Shown: positions 1 through 11,860, counted from the stretch's first letter. The stretch is 64,000 nucleotides of DNA from Micropterus salmoides (GCF_014851395.1 NW_024040707.1:14172187-14236186); one strand, 5' to 3'. Notes: generated by a model not told the origin, from the letters alone. Numbers and translations: made by a program.

Positions 1-598
1 TATATGTAGTGAAAAAAGGAATTGAAAAAAATGTATAAAGTGTGTTTTTGGCTAAATGGAAGATATCACTAAATAGATTATATGATTCTAGTAAGTATAT
101 ATTGTTGAACTGATTAATGAAGGATTATCATGAATGTATTGGCTAAACACACATACTTAATTTTACATACATACTTGGTTACTATGTAAAGAGTATAGCA
201 ACAAAAAAATGTGGTGCTTTTGTTTTTTTCTTGGCACTTTCAGATGCAAAGCCTCTCTATGAGCTCAAGGTGAAACTTACTAAGTATCCCGATTAGCTAT
301 GTGCGCTCCACTATGTTGTTTGCAGTCATGATTCCTATGGCACTACAAATAAAGAATGAGGAGAAGAGATTCTGAGAAGTACTGTGCTAGTTATTGTTTA
401 CTCTTTGTGTCAATGCGTTAAACTCACAGACAAGTTAATGATGTCACTCCTGTGTTATGTGTGTAGAAATGTGTACATTGTCTGTATATGTGTACTATAT
501 GTAGAATCCATGTTGAAGGTGCTCTTTGTACAGACTGTGAAAACAAATTTCCTCTACTGATGACAATAAAGAATGATTCTGAATCATCCCAGTTAACG

Positions 599-635
599 TG
601 TGTGTGTGCGCGCGTGTGTGTGTGTGTGTGTGTGT
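599..635. repeat. (GT)n microsatellite
   Basis: An imperfect TG/CG dinucleotide run of about 37 bp lies inside the presumed eif2d intron 1. Confidence 0.9.
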
Positions 636-659
636 AATCTGGGATCGCCCAATTCATTC

Positions 660-1078
660 TTAAATAATGGCTAAAAACCTGTTTCGGGATCACAGTGACC
701 TTTGACTCAAAAGTGTTACCTATTCTGTGCCCAGGCAACTGTGAAATATGGTCATAATCTCCCCTGTTTATGAGTTATGGTGTTCAGTAATGGCCAAAAA
801 GGACATATGATGTCACAGTGAAGTTGTCCTTTGACAGCAAATTCTAATCAGTTCATCCTTGAGTCCAATTGAACATTTGTGCTAGATGTAATGAAATTCA
901 CTTTCAGGGCATTCCTGAGATATTGCATTCACAAGAATGGGATCTTATCAGTTCATTCTTGAGAAATTTTAAGAAATTCCCTCAAAGCATTCCTGAGATG
1001 TCATGTTCATGAGAATGGGACAGACAGCCTGAAAACATATTTCCCCCAACCCCGGCATGGAGACATAAAAATTAAAAT
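660..1078 (+). repeat. Dispersed fish repeat containing 'TTCATCCTTGAGTCCAA'
   Basis: The block reads as a diverged copy of a very common fish interspersed repeat. Its hallmarks are 'GTGACCTTTGACTC', 'TTCATCCTTGAGTCCAATTG', two 'cattcctgagat' modules and 'gagaatgggac', ending near 'ggcatggagacataaaaat'. A module is partly duplicated inside the copy (897-955 and 975-1020). It has no ORF. The class is uncertain and assignment is from memory of fish repeats. Confidence 0.5.
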
Positions 1079-1328
1079 TTAAAAATACACAGCATATGCA
1101 AATTAATAATTTTCAACCTGTTAGGCAGTTAAGTAAGCTGTTGAGTCTGAGGAAACTGTGGGCATTATTAGGTTGTGTGGAAACAGCAGATCACCGTGAT
1201 CAGTTAAAGAGAAAACCGTGCGAATAGAATTTTTTTTTTTATGTACAAAATATGTATCTCTAGCAGTAGTTATTGCTAGTAGGACATTAACCAATCACTT
1301 GGACTTTTGTTTTTGTTATTACCCTTAG

Positions 1329-4300
1329 GAGAAAGCTCAAAGCTGACATATCCGCAGCCTTTCCTTCACTGTCCACTGACGAGCTGTCTGAGCTGATCCC
1401 CAACAAAGAGGAATTAAATGTAGTGAAGATTTATGCACATAAAGGAGATGCCGTAACACTCTTTGTGCTTCACAAAAATCCACTGTTCTTTGAACTGGAG
1501 AAACGACTTTATCCTACAGGTAAAATGCTGGCTGTTCAGTTAAATTCAGATGACTGAGTGGATATAGTACTGTAAGCTCCTTTTAAGACGCTTATTGTAA
1601 TTGTGCATTGTCATATTTTTCAGTATATGTCCTTTGGCGCTACCCTGCTCTCCTGCCAACATTCAGGACATGGCCTCCTGTGCTTCAGAAGTTAATTGGA
1701 GGGGCAGGTACACTTTTTTTTCCTGTGATCAAGACCTGGGACCTCTTTTATAAATGCTGCATACGTACAAAACAGGGCTGGAAACGTGCGTCCACCACTT
1801 CCTGAGCAAATCTATGTGATCTGTATAAAACAAACTTGACGGGAGAATGTGCGGTCCTCCACGCCAACTCTGAGCCGTGCGTATGCACATAAATTAGAGA
1901 AATGAGAAAGGTGGCAGAAGGATGAAACGTTTGAAATGAATACTATTGTGAACTATTGTATAAATTGAAATATTACCTCTGAGCATTATAGGCCAATAAA
2001 ACTTAATTTAATATTATTAGTTCATTTGCCAAACAGATGAAAGCCTTTCTGACAACACCTGTTTGATTGATTTTCCCTGAAGTGCGCGATAAAAACATAA
2101 TTGAAGATCATTTGCAATGCACACAAAAACAACATCATCTAGGATAATACACAACACAAACACAAACGGAGATATCTGTTTTTATAAATGAATGCCTCAA
2201 ATATGTTGTACAGTTTAATCTGAAATCATATCAATTAATACTTGCATGCAGTGCAATTTATTCTCATAAATAACGTGAACAGTAGCACAAATTACATTTA
2301 AATTGAAAACAAGTCATATTTCTTTTAACTCTTCGGCAGCCTCGTTAAGTGAGTGGAGTGTTTGTGTAGCCTAAATAAATGTTTAAACACAACTGGAATG
2401 CATTTGGTTTACTCTCTTATCCAACAAGGGAATCCAAATTATGTACCTGAGTCATCCAGTGCGTCTTGCATAGCCTATATGTGTCCCCCTCCGCCACAGT
2501 TACTCAGGAGGAATGTTCATTTCTGCAGATTGGTTAGGGGGCAGAGCTCTGGTGCACCCTTTCCCCCGGTGCACAAGCATTGCGTGTATGTGCGCGTTTT
2601 ACCCACCAAACAATATAATTTTTCTTGCTTCAGCCTCACCAAAAGAATGTCTGTTTCACACTGGGTTAAATTTCTTGTTTTAGCTTTTCTGTCAATATTT
2701 GCCGCCTTTATCTTCATGCAGTCAGTACTTATTAATAATAATGAGTGACGTTTCACTGGCCATTTATAGGCAACCATGGGCGTTTAAAGAGTTGGACAAG
2801 GAGCTCGCTCACATGTGCCACATTTCAAGTTGACTGTGATTTATAAAGGGAAATCGGCGTAGGATGTGCGTGCGCACTGTTTTATAAATCAGGATATTTT
2901 TTTGCGTAAACACTTTCTGTGTTTTGTACGTATGCAATCTTTAGAGTCTTTCCTTCGTACAGTTTTATAAATGAGACCCCTGGACAGATTTTTAATACTG
3001 TACATTTACTGAACATTTGGTAACAACATTTTGTATTAAATAAAAAATACTGTGTTTCCCCAAAGATCTCATGCTGCCAGGTGTGGTGGTGTCTTCAAGT
3101 GGCCTCCCAGATGTGAAAGGAGGTGACTGCTGTGCTGTTTCAGTAGTGAGCAATAGGTAAGTTTTGACAAAGGTTTTGGTAAGACATGCTCCTCACAGAT
3201 TTAAGAGGGACACTGTTCTCCTGGTTGATTGCAGAGCTCCTGTTGCAGTTGGCACTGCTGCAGTGTCCAGTGCAGAGATGCGCAGTTTGGGTATGAAAGG
3301 GAGAGGAGTGTGTGTTCTCCACACGTACATGGATAATCTCTGGTGAGTAGCTCCTGTCTTTCTGCAGATTTCAATCCTGCATTTTTGTTTAAAAGGATAG
3401 TTTGACATATTCTAGAGTTAGTCGAGAACATCAATACCACTCTCATGTCTGTGCTTTTACTATGAAGCTACAGCCAGGAGATGGGTAGGAAACAGTGAGT
3501 CTGGCTCTGTCCAAAAGTAAGAAAATGCACATACAGCACCTCTATAGATATACCTAGAATTTCTCGGGTCATTGCTCGTTGCCTGTCAACCACACAGTGA
3601 CAAGACTTTAGGACAGGGGTCTGCAAATAAGCCTGGCGTCGGGCCAAATTTTTTTCAAGCCGTTACATAGTGGGCCAGAACATTGTCAAATTATTTCTAA
3701 TCCCTGAATGCTCATATTTACATTTAGCTCAGTTGGTAGTGAGTGGGACTAATGTTGGGAGGGTTGTATGATCAATCCCAACCTATGGTGGATATTTTTT
3801 TCTCCCTTGTTAAACAAATTGATTATAAGAGAACTCATGCGCTGTGTGCGGGTCCCGGCGTTTGATCCGCATTCATAAATGTATGGACACTTATTTTCAT
3901 TTCCCTGAGGAAATTCAGGGGAATCCAATCACACGTTTACTGAAGGCTTTTTCAGAGGTGTGGCAAGCAAGCCAGAGACTCTCTCAGAACTTTTCAGAGT
4001 AAAACCTCTCAATAAACTTGACATAAAATAGCCTATTGCTGCAAAAAAACAGTCTTGCGCTTTTTGATGGCACAATAACTTAAGAGGAAGTGATTATGTG
4101 AGTAACTGTAGCTGTCATGACTGAGAACTATTTCAGCACCAGCTGCTATCAATTTATTTATTTATTTATTTTCTGCTATCAAAGCAATTTGGCCGGCAGA
4201 TATTATTGCTAGCGGGACAGTTCTGGCCCGCAGGCCGCCTATTGCCGACCACTGCTCTAGGACGTTACTATGCCTGGCCAAGAAATAGTCAAGACATTAC

Positions 4301-7300
4301 ATGTTGATTAGCTCACTTTAGAGGTCCTGGTAGGCAAGCTGCCCCCGGTTTTAAGTCTTTATGCAAGCTTTTTTTTTTTTACCAGACAGACATGAGTGGT
4401 GTCAATCTTCTCATTTATTTCTCAGCAAGAAAGCAAATAAGCATATTTCCCAAATTGTCTAACTATTCCATAAATATTGACATCACAGTAATCATACAGA
4501 TTCTTATTATGTTCAATAACTGTTTAAATGGTCTCAAATGCAGAGCTGGTACTGTGAAAGTGTAAAGAATTATAGCCAAGTATATGATTACATTAACAGG
4601 ATTCACTGTGCAGCCATACAGCTGAGTAAACCTTGCACATGTGTTTTTTCTATACACTTTATTAAGGGCTTTTGGAGACAAGTCAGGTCCTCCTTCTTTA
4701 CCGGATGCAGAGAGTGAAGGACAAGCGGTGAGTGGAGAGGAATGTGAGGTCGATGAGGATGAGGAGGAAGAGGTTCAGAAGAGTGTGGAGGAGGAGGTGG
4801 AGGAGCAGATGCCCTGTGAAACAATCACAGGTCAAGCCTGTTTCGGTATTGAAGCACTGAGTCTGACTAAACAGGAGGAAGAAAAGGGAGAAAAGGGCAA
4901 TGAGGAAGAGGAAGAGAACCAGGACGACCAGAAAATGCCACAAGGTATCGGATTTAGTCACATCTTCCATCATATTTGTGAAAATGTAATTTAAAATGGA
5001 AATATTTCAAGTTTTAAATTTGGTTTTGAAGTACTTGCCACCACAGTTGCACTAAATCAGCTTCATAATTACCATTATCCCAGGTTCAAACCAAACTGAG
5101 ACCTTAACTACTAAATGGTTGCAGGGCAGGCTTTGAGGGCTTACTGAGTAATTATTGTGACCAAATGCATGTGTGTTGCTAATACAGCTGGAAAATAAGA
5201 TTATCTGATGTGGCAAAATGGGAGCATGTTCAAAGCACGGGATGTGACCCGGTCACATTCTGATTTCATAGAGATAATGGACGCCCTGCTGTTGCAGTGC
5301 TTTCTCCATGCTCTCAAGAGCAAGGTGAAGAAGTCAGAGCTCCCTCTGCTGACCAGTACATTTCTTCGTAACCACATGTTCTCCTGCTGGTAAAGTACAG
5401 TTCATATTTTAAGCAGAGCTGAGCAGTATTTCAATTTAGTACTGAAAACACTTTGAATTTTTTCAGCCCCAGTGGAAAGCAACTTGATATCAAGAAGTCC
5501 AGCTATAAAAAGGTATATTAGATATCCAGAATGTGACATTTTCCACATATAATTATTATATATTATTATAATTTTATGTTTTTTCCCCCCAACAGCTGTC
5601 TAAGTTTCTACAGGCCATGCAGCAGCAGCATAACCTTGTGCGAGTAAAAGAACTGACCAAGGGTGTGGAGAGCATTGTGGAGGTGGACTGGAAAAATCCA
5701 GAGTGAGCCAAGCACTGCCTCAACTTAAAGAAATTCTTGGTTGAGATTCAAACTCACAGTCCACCCAGTGATCTTTGCTTTTCCTTTTTACACTTACACA
5801 CTTTATAGACTGCGCTCCTTCAATGTTCCTGAGGAGACAGATGTTGAAGCAGCTACGGTGCAGGATGGAGGGGAAGGAGAAACTCCGTACCATCCTCCTG
5901 AGATCACAACTCTGTACTCCGTGTCAGCTCGACTGGAGCCTCTCTTTATGGATGCAAACAAGAGGTGTGTGCATGTGTGCGTGCATTTTCCTAACCCAAT
6001 GCTTTGACATGTTTGCATGGTTCAGACCTTCCAGGGGAGGTTGAAGTTTGTGTGTCAGCGAGCATCCACAAGTTTTGTGTTTGCTTGAATGTGGTACTGA
6101 AGCTCTACCACCTCCAGGAGGGCTGTTCTGTAGCAGACCTTGACCTCTGACATCCCTGCAAGAGGATAAGACAATATTCCCATGACACAAGCCACACAAT
6201 TCTTAATCGTGTCTGAAATCAATCCCTTGTTCACCCCTCCCTATATAATAGGCACTCTGTTTTCTCTTTAACGATTTGTAATTTGATGTAGATATAGAAC
6301 GGAGCCGTTGTTAATTTTATTAGTAACACCTAAAAATAGTTACTAGTATCTAATGGAATAATTACTAGTACAAGTGTGTCACTTTGTATTGAAAAGTGGT
6401 GGGGACGAAAGGTCTGAGATTAGGGTTGTGATGAAAGACTTTGGTCACGAGAAGATATTTTAACTGTATTTTTAAGAAATATTTGTTGCTGAAATACATG
6501 AGTGGGAGGGTCTGGAGACATTTCCTGCACCAATTTATGCTCTAAATGTCTTTATTTACATGAAGGGAAACACAAAATTCAGGTGGCAGGTGACAATTCA
6601 AAAGATAAAAATATAATGGAATATAATGCAGTAATCAGTTGCTTTTTGACAATGCACATGTGTTTCTTCTAGATTAAAATTGCACGTTTTCTTATTGTGC
6701 AAATAAACCTTTCTCTAAGCAATTTCCTTTGTAATTTAACATTTCTTGTTGCAAGCAATTTTTTTAAAATATTTTTAACTCAGTTTCACACCAGTGATAT
6801 GACTCACAAATTCAACTTTCTGCTGCCTCCCACTTTCTGTAAGTGCTTTACAAAAGCATAATTTAATCTACAGTACTCTACTATGACCCCTTTTTTCTCA
6901 CCCACTGTCTCTGCAACAAGAGTAAGTTGTCTCGTGTTACACACACCGCTTTAAAATCATACCCAGGTATCTCTGATCTCAATAACAGAGCCATCATTCA
7001 TATGGCATTCACCACAGCACATGATGCTGGACACCCCTCAAGCCATATTCACTCTACTCCCATGTGGTTGCAGATACAAGACACTCAACTGGAAAAAGGC
7101 CTGTTTGTTCCCCTCTGCCATAGGGGCGCAAAATTCCAAAGCTAGCTCACAGTAACACACTATGTATTCTGTACAAATGTTGTTGTATGTCAATGTATCT
7201 ATGTTCTTCACATAATGCTCACTCTGTGGAAACAAACTTCCCATTTGTGGATACTAAAATCTGTCTATGAAGATTCTCAGTCATCCAGGTCATAGTTATC

Positions 7301-10300
7301 CAACGAAGGTTAAAGTCAAGGGCAACTGGACTTGGTTGAAGATACTGGAAGATGTTTCCCACACACACAGACCAATATCTACTCTTCGATTCACACCACC
7401 CACTGGAGCACAAGCTAGGGGTCATGAGAACACTGCACCACAGAGCGGAAAACATACCAACAAATGCCCAAGCCAGAGAGAAGGAACAGAAACACCTGAA
7501 GGGGGCACTTACAGCCTGTGGATACCCTAAATGGACCTTTGTGAAAACAGCCACAAGGTCCAGGAAGAACAAAACTACAGGGGAGGAGGAAAAGAAGGTC
7601 AAACACAACAACATTGTGATTCCATACGTGTCTGGAGTATCAGAGAAACTCAGAAGGATTTTCAACAAACACAACATCCCTGTGTTTTTTAAACCCAAGA
7701 ACACACTAAGACAGATGCTGGTACACCCCAAAGACCGCACACCCAAACACAAGAAAAGCAATCTAGTGTATGCGGTCCAATGCAGTGAGGAATGCACAGA
7801 CCTGTATATTGGGGAGACTAAACAACCACTACACAAACACATGGCTCAACACAGAAGGGCCAACTCCTCAGGTCAAGACTCTGCAGTTTACTTACATCTG
7901 AAGGACAGATGACACTCGTTTGAGGACCACCAGGTGCACATTTTAGACAGATGAATGGTTTGAAAGAGGTGTCAAGGAAGCCATCTACACCCGGGTTGAG
8001 AAGCCGTCATTGAACAGGGGAGGGGGTCTACGCCACCACTTATCCCCCACTTACAATGCTGTCCTTTCATCACTTCCCAGGAAACTTAACAAACGTAACC
8101 TATTGGCTTCAGGTGAAGATACCAACGATGGTTGTTCAGTCTTGGCCACCAGTAGTCCTAACGACTGTAACGACTGTCGTTACAGCAACCAGGAACACTA
8201 ATGAACCAGCGGTATCGATGACCCTGGCAAACGACCCCACTGAGGTTAAATAGCTGAGTTTCCCTGCCAGTCAGTCAGAACTGAAGAAGTCCTTTGGATG
8301 AGGGACGAAATGTCTTCCAATATCTTCAACCAAGTCCAGTTGCCCTTGACTTTAACCTTCGTTGGATACTAAAATCTATTTATCTACATAAATGCAAACA
8401 CAACTGAGCAACTTATTTCCTATGATATGCTTCTTATGTTACCTGATTATATTTTTAGAAGTCCCCATCCACTCACAAATAGACTATTACAGCCAATTAG
8501 GAGACAGTAGTTAGTTTTAAAATGAAACATATTTACATATTCATAGATTCTAGATATTTCAATGCGAGAGAAGGAGTAAATGTAATTTTAAGTTTTAACA
8601 AGCTCATGTAATATTTTCTGTTTTTGAAAAGAAAAAAAGTAATTATTATTTCAAGCAGAGTTATAATATGTCTGGGAGGGACATAATTTTGAACTGTATG
8701 TATTTTTGGTTTATTTTTGTGTATTTTGAAGAACCATCTAGCTTAAGCTATAAATGCTATGGCATTAGTCCATATTATATACTTTTCCCTATATAAATAA
8801 ACATTAAATACATAAAATAAATGATTATAAATAATCTGTTTTGCCAACTTTTATCTTTGTTTTTTAAATTGGTGTAAAATTCTGTAGCATTACTAATATA
8901 CTACAACTTAAATATTGATATATTTCTTACAAATGCACATTTATTCTTGTACTTTGGTGCCCATACAGGAAAGGAACAATACTGCAGCCTGCTGAAGTGA
9001 GATATATTGTCACAGAGTATGTGAAGAAGAATGAACTGGTGGATGAAAGAAATAAGAAGTAAGTGGATGTAGATGTTTAAATACTATAAGAGGAAATTGG
9101 TGTGCTATTGAGTCCATTGTTTGAAACCACAGATATCAGAACATATCGTCATTGTTGCTGCCACCAGAGTATATTAATGGATTTCCATTTCACAACAATA
9201 CATAAGAGGAGGAGGAACCACTGAAGTCACAGTGTCCAGTTTGAGTTTAAATTTAACCAGTGGCTGCAGTGGTAAAAGGTCAGCATTAATGGCCACTGAA
9301 CGAATACAGAGCTGACCCCGGGCCATGTGATGTTATAATTGGCTAAAATGCTTAAATGTGACTCCGAGGCTGAAGAGACATCTCATGTTTCCTTTTAGGT
9401 TCTGAAAGTTGTGGATGTTTTGATGTGAAACAAATTGATAATGAATAACAGAACTGGGATGGCTTAACAAGGCAGCATGCTCCCTGTTGAGTGCCATCTA
9501 CGCACATTATGGTTTGCTTTGGTCAATGCTTTTCTCCACCTCTGAACAGTTACGTGACCATAAACCCTACTCTGTGTGACTGCTTGCTGGAGAAGTCTGA
9601 GTACCAGGAGGTAGAGTCTCTCAAGTGGGATGACCTTTTTAGCAGGTTAAGACTTATTTTGTTTTCTTATTTAGTTTTTTAAGGGATCTTGTACAAGATA
9701 AAACATAGTTGTACCCCACTCATGTTTACACTCTATAGTCTATAGATTTGCCTTCAAATCCTTGAAAAGAATTGGTCTGTGAAAGCAGTAAAATTTTTTA
9801 CATTTTTAGTCGTGCTAAGTCTACAAAGTACACCACTAAAAAATTTGGTAGAAATCACTTTTGTTAGTGTAGAGGGTCTACATCTCCACTAAAAAAAACC
9901 CTACAGAGATACCACATGGAGACCATTATAACTGAGATTGCTCAGGTTGGTCAATAGAGATTATTGATAGTAAAGACAACATGAAGCAAGATGAAGAACA
10001 GCCTAGTGATATTTTTCTTTTCAGTAACGCAGGACAGAGTTATATTTTGTGATCTAGCAAAGCATTTTTCCGTGCAGTCCTTATTACTTAGGGTGAAAAA
10101 GGACTGCACGGCTTACTAATCATTTCCTTTTGATGCTTTTGTATTTTGTAATTTAGTTAGCAAAGCTATTTCCACTGCAAACCTTTACATCTTTGCTCTC
10201 TATGAGAAAGTGAATGAAAGAAGTGTAAATGCAGCTTTAGTTTACTTGGAGTTTTTGGTCATCCTGTGCTGTACATTACTGCGCTAGATAGACAGATGGA

Positions 10301-11745
10301 TAGATTAGCAGACCCGATTCAGCAGTATCTCCATGAGCCTATTTCTGTCTATCATCTAACTTGTAGATTAAACAATGCCACCTCATTTTTACAGGACATT
10401 GGGGAGAATGCAGGAGTGCTATCAAGTTGTATTTCCTGGACAAGCACCCATAAAAAAGAAGGGCCACATCGAGCCCATAGACATCTCTGTGGCTTCTCGA
10501 GGCTCAAATAAGAAGGTGACTTTGGTACAATCCTTTAACTTCTCATCTGTAGATCAGCAGTGATTTCCTCCAAATTCGTTCTACCTCTGTTTGACAAGTT
10601 TAACAAAAGTAGGAGTTTACGGCCATGCTAGCGGCTCTGTGAGGCTGAACTTAGGCACAGCTGTGCTTTGTGCTAAATAATGGTTACGTTGTTCACCATC
10701 TTAGTCAAGCGAGTTTGCATGCTAATTAGCAGCAAACACAAGTACAAGTACAACGGAGCCTGAAGGGGATGTCAGTTTTGCAGCTATTTGGTTTCGATCC
10801 CCAAAGGTATTACAGTTCATCCCGATGGTCATGAATAAATTCAGTCACAACAAATTGGCTCGTATATGTACTGAGCGAAACGTTTTACAGTTGAATATTA
10901 AACTTGAAAGTGCTCCCTGTTTGTACAAACCATGTAATGGAGACAGTTTGTAAATGACCTTCAAACATACCTTGCTTGGAGGAGCAAAAAAGACTGACGT
11001 CTTGAGGAAGAAAGCAGCTCTTCCAAGCACCGAATGCAAATAAAGAGCCATGTTAGGTTGTGAAAATCATTTTACAATGTTCAACTGTAAAATGTTCCGA
11101 GTAGTACATATATGAGCATATTCTATTAGCATAAGCTAATGGTTTTCCAAGACACTAAGGTGTGTTATCTAAATGATCTAAAACACTCATACTAATAACA
11201 ATATGTAAAAAGCTAACTGTGAAAAGTAAATGCTAGTGTTACTGTAGAGTTGACAGGAAGTAAACAGACGTGCAGTTCATAAAACAGACATACATCACAC
11301 TAAAATGTGTAGAAAGTAAAAGTAGAGAATTGTTGTAGCTCTAATTGTTTCCATATGCTACCTGTAGGTGACTCTAATAAAGAACCTGGAAGTGTACGGT
11401 TTGGATCCTGCAGCCGTGGCCACTGCTTTGCAGCGCAGAGTCCAGGCCAGCTTCGTCTTACAGCCCATCCCTGGGGCCAAGGACAAAGTCCTGGTCCAGA
11501 TCCAAGGCAACCAGATTCATCAAGTCAGCAATTTGCTGCTAGGTTTGAGATTAATAATACTTAAAATAGTATGTTACAATTTTTCTTTTTCTTTCTTTTC
11601 AGCAATTTGATTCTGTCACTGGCTTTATTTGTAGAAATAAATTATTTTTGTGTAATGTTTTATTTCAATTTCAGATCATTATCAAATTCCTCGCAAGTAC
11701 ATCCAAGGACTAGAAAAAGCTTCAAAAGGAGGCAAGAAGAAGTAG
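1329..11745 (+). CDS. eif2d: Eukaryotic translation initiation factor 2D (ligatin), 5' partial, 14 coding exons
   Basis: Coding exons are 1329-1519, 1624-1707, 3066-3156, 3235-3342, 4667-4944, 5272-5389, 5467-5512, 5596-5702, 5809-5964, 8969-9058, 9550-9645, 10395-10515, 11368-11542 and 11675-11745 (TAG). All junctions are AG/GT and phases agree: 1732 nt gives one completed Arg plus 576 residues. With the missing ~19 N-terminal residues this makes about 597, against 584 in human. The N-terminal and PUA part (RKLKADISAAFP, YVLWRYPALLPTF, then GRGVCVLHTYMDNLW) is followed by a Glu/Asp-rich linker in exon 4667-4944. A winged-helix/SWIB-MDM2-like part comes next (CFLHALKSKVKKSELPLLTS, KQLDIKKSSYKKLSKFLQ). 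A C-terminal SUI1 domain (IKKKGHIEPIDISVASRGSN, KNLEVYGLDP) ends in a basic KGGKKK tail. The family binds the 40S subunit, delivers Met-tRNAi independently of GTP and assists recycling and reinitiation. The copy looks functional. The only gap is the first exon. Confidence 0.96.
1738..2983. mobile_element. Harbinger-like non-autonomous DNA element filling eif2d intron 3
   Basis: The ends form imperfect inverted repeats. The left begins GGGACCTCTTTTATAAATGC and continues with GCATACGTACAAAACA. The right end, read in reverse complement, begins GGGGTCTCATTTATAAAAC and also contains GCATACGTACAAAACA. This terminus resembles PIF-Harbinger-type elements of fish, which is memory-based. Short 'cctgg' strings flank both ends, so the exact target duplication is ambiguous. 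The element occupies nearly the whole 1.36-kb intron between exons ending 1707 and starting 3066. A 131-codon open frame (2353-2748) with a hydrophobic C-terminal stretch is not recognisable and is probably chance. Confidence 0.55.
3398..4466. mobile_element. Foldback/MITE family, copy A, split by a hAT element
   Basis: The left arm (3398-3605, e.g. 'accactctcatgtctgtgc', 'agtctggctctgtccaaaag') and the right arm (4263-4466) are inverted versions of one sequence. In reverse complement the right arm gives 'accactcatgtctgtctgg' and 'cctaccaggacctctaaag'. Four other copies in the window share this organisation (33108, 39838, 56795, 60965). Without the nested 641-bp hAT this copy is about 430 bp. 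It has no coding capacity and lies in eif2d intron 5. Confidence 0.6.
3614..4254. mobile_element. Non-autonomous hAT-like element with 8-bp target duplication
   Basis: The termini are CAGGGGTCTGCAAATAA on the left and CAGTGGTCGGCAATAGG (reverse complement) on the right. The flanks are CTTTAGGA (3606-3613) and CTCTAGGA (4255-4262), an 8-bp duplication with one mismatch, as expected of hAT elements. The body has 'gggccagaacat' and 'gttctggcccgcaggccgcc', typical of this fish/vertebrate MITE type. It includes a tRNA-like segment at 3720-3785, with an A-box-like TAGCTCAGTTGGTAG at 3724-3738 and a weak B-box-like 'gatcaatccc'. It is inserted between the arms of foldback copy A. No transposase ORF. 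Confidence 0.7.
6400..6775 (+). repeat. Interspersed repeat, copy 1 of 2 in the window
   Basis: This segment of eif2d intron 9 matches 34930-35260 in the same orientation. Shared strings include 'gcaccaatttatg/tgg', 'aaatgtctttattt', 'aggtggcaggtgacaa', 'atataatgcagtaatcagt' and 'ttattgtgcaaataaacctt'. It has no ORF. The class is unknown; it may be a non-autonomous DNA element. Confidence 0.55.
7264..8370 (+). mobile_element. Penelope-like retroelement fragment with inverted terminal segments
   Basis: The core codes for the C-terminal part of a Penelope-like polyprotein (see 7352-7912). It is bounded by a nearly identical inverted pair, about 7297-7356 and 8311-8369. Both arms carry AACGAAGGTTAAAGTCAAGG and 'ggacttggttgaagata'. 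Penelope-like elements are known for direct or inverted terminal copies (PLTRs), so this fits a 5'-truncated insertion with an inverted tail. The 3' end has the tail hallmark 'actgaagaagtcctttggatgag'. It lies in eif2d intron 9 in sense orientation and leaves the splice sites intact. Confidence 0.75.
7352..8095 (+). pseudogene. Penelope-like polyprotein C-terminus: RT connector and GIY-YIG endonuclease remnant
   Basis: A 186-codon frame (7352-7912) starts within the post-RT region (FDSHHPLEHKLGVMRTLHHR) and runs into a GIY-YIG nuclease segment (LVYAVQCSEECTDLYIGET, then HMAQHRRANSSGQDSA). An in-frame TGA follows LHLKDR at 7910-7912. Coding similarity continues in shifted frames (HSFEDHQVHILDR, then LNRGGGLRHHLSPTYNAVLS near 8010-8095). 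In intact relatives a conserved Arg follows the YIGET motif near 'HKxMAQH'; here that position reads His, so the active site also appears damaged. The catalytic RT core is absent. This is an inactive fragment. Confidence 0.7.
8371..8968. other. Remainder of eif2d intron 9
   Basis: AT-rich sequence with no recognisable gene or repeat. It ends at the acceptor 'ccatacag' before the exon at 8969. Confidence 0.5.
10070..10111. repeat. 13-bp perfect inverted repeat (hairpin)
   Basis: CCGTGCAGTCCTT (10070-10082) pairs perfectly with AAGGACTGCACGG (10099-10111) across a 16-nt loop, inside eif2d intron 11 (9646-10394). It may be the remains of a short palindromic element. No function is implied. The rest of that intron shows nothing else recognisable. 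Confidence 0.75.
10690..10860 (+). repeat. 'Tagcatgctaac' dispersed repeat fragment
   Basis: This part of eif2d intron 12 matches the family seen more fully at 62450-62815. Shared strings include 'gttcaccatcttag', 'gcatgctaattagca', 'gatgtcagttttgcag' and 'tatttggt'. It is non-coding and low in identity. The rest of the intron (10516-11367) shows no gene. Confidence 0.5.
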
Positions 11746-11860
11746 CATTTCAACCTGCAATACCAACCATTTACTGTCTTTAAAGCTGCTTTACTGTATG
11801 TAAACACAACAACAACAAACTTTCATTCATGCAATAAAGTTGGTTTACTGTAATGTCTGA
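11746..11860 (+). terminator. eif2d: eif2d 3' UTR with polyadenylation signal
   Basis: A canonical AATAAA at 11833-11838 lies about 90 bases after the TAG, followed by a T/G-rich stretch ('gttggtttactgtaatgtctg'). This predicts cleavage at about 11850-11860 and a short 3' UTR. Confidence 0.8.

Larger units (their letters stand above)
1..1328. other. Presumed 3' part of eif2d intron 1, with repeats
   Basis: No coding exon is seen here. The first visible eif2d exon, at 1329, opens with a single base that completes a split Arg codon. The missing first exon, encoding about 19 residues, must therefore lie left of the window. The stretch holds a GT microsatellite and a dispersed fish repeat (660-1078). 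The rest is AT-rich and unremarkable. Confidence 0.6.

Noticed and set aside
2353..2748. 131-codon frame with a hydrophobic C-terminus in eif2d intron 3
   Set aside because: Lies in a non-autonomous transposon and matches no known transposon protein; likely chance.
7219..7842. 207-codon minus-strand frame
   Set aside because: Antisense shadow of the Penelope-like coding region.
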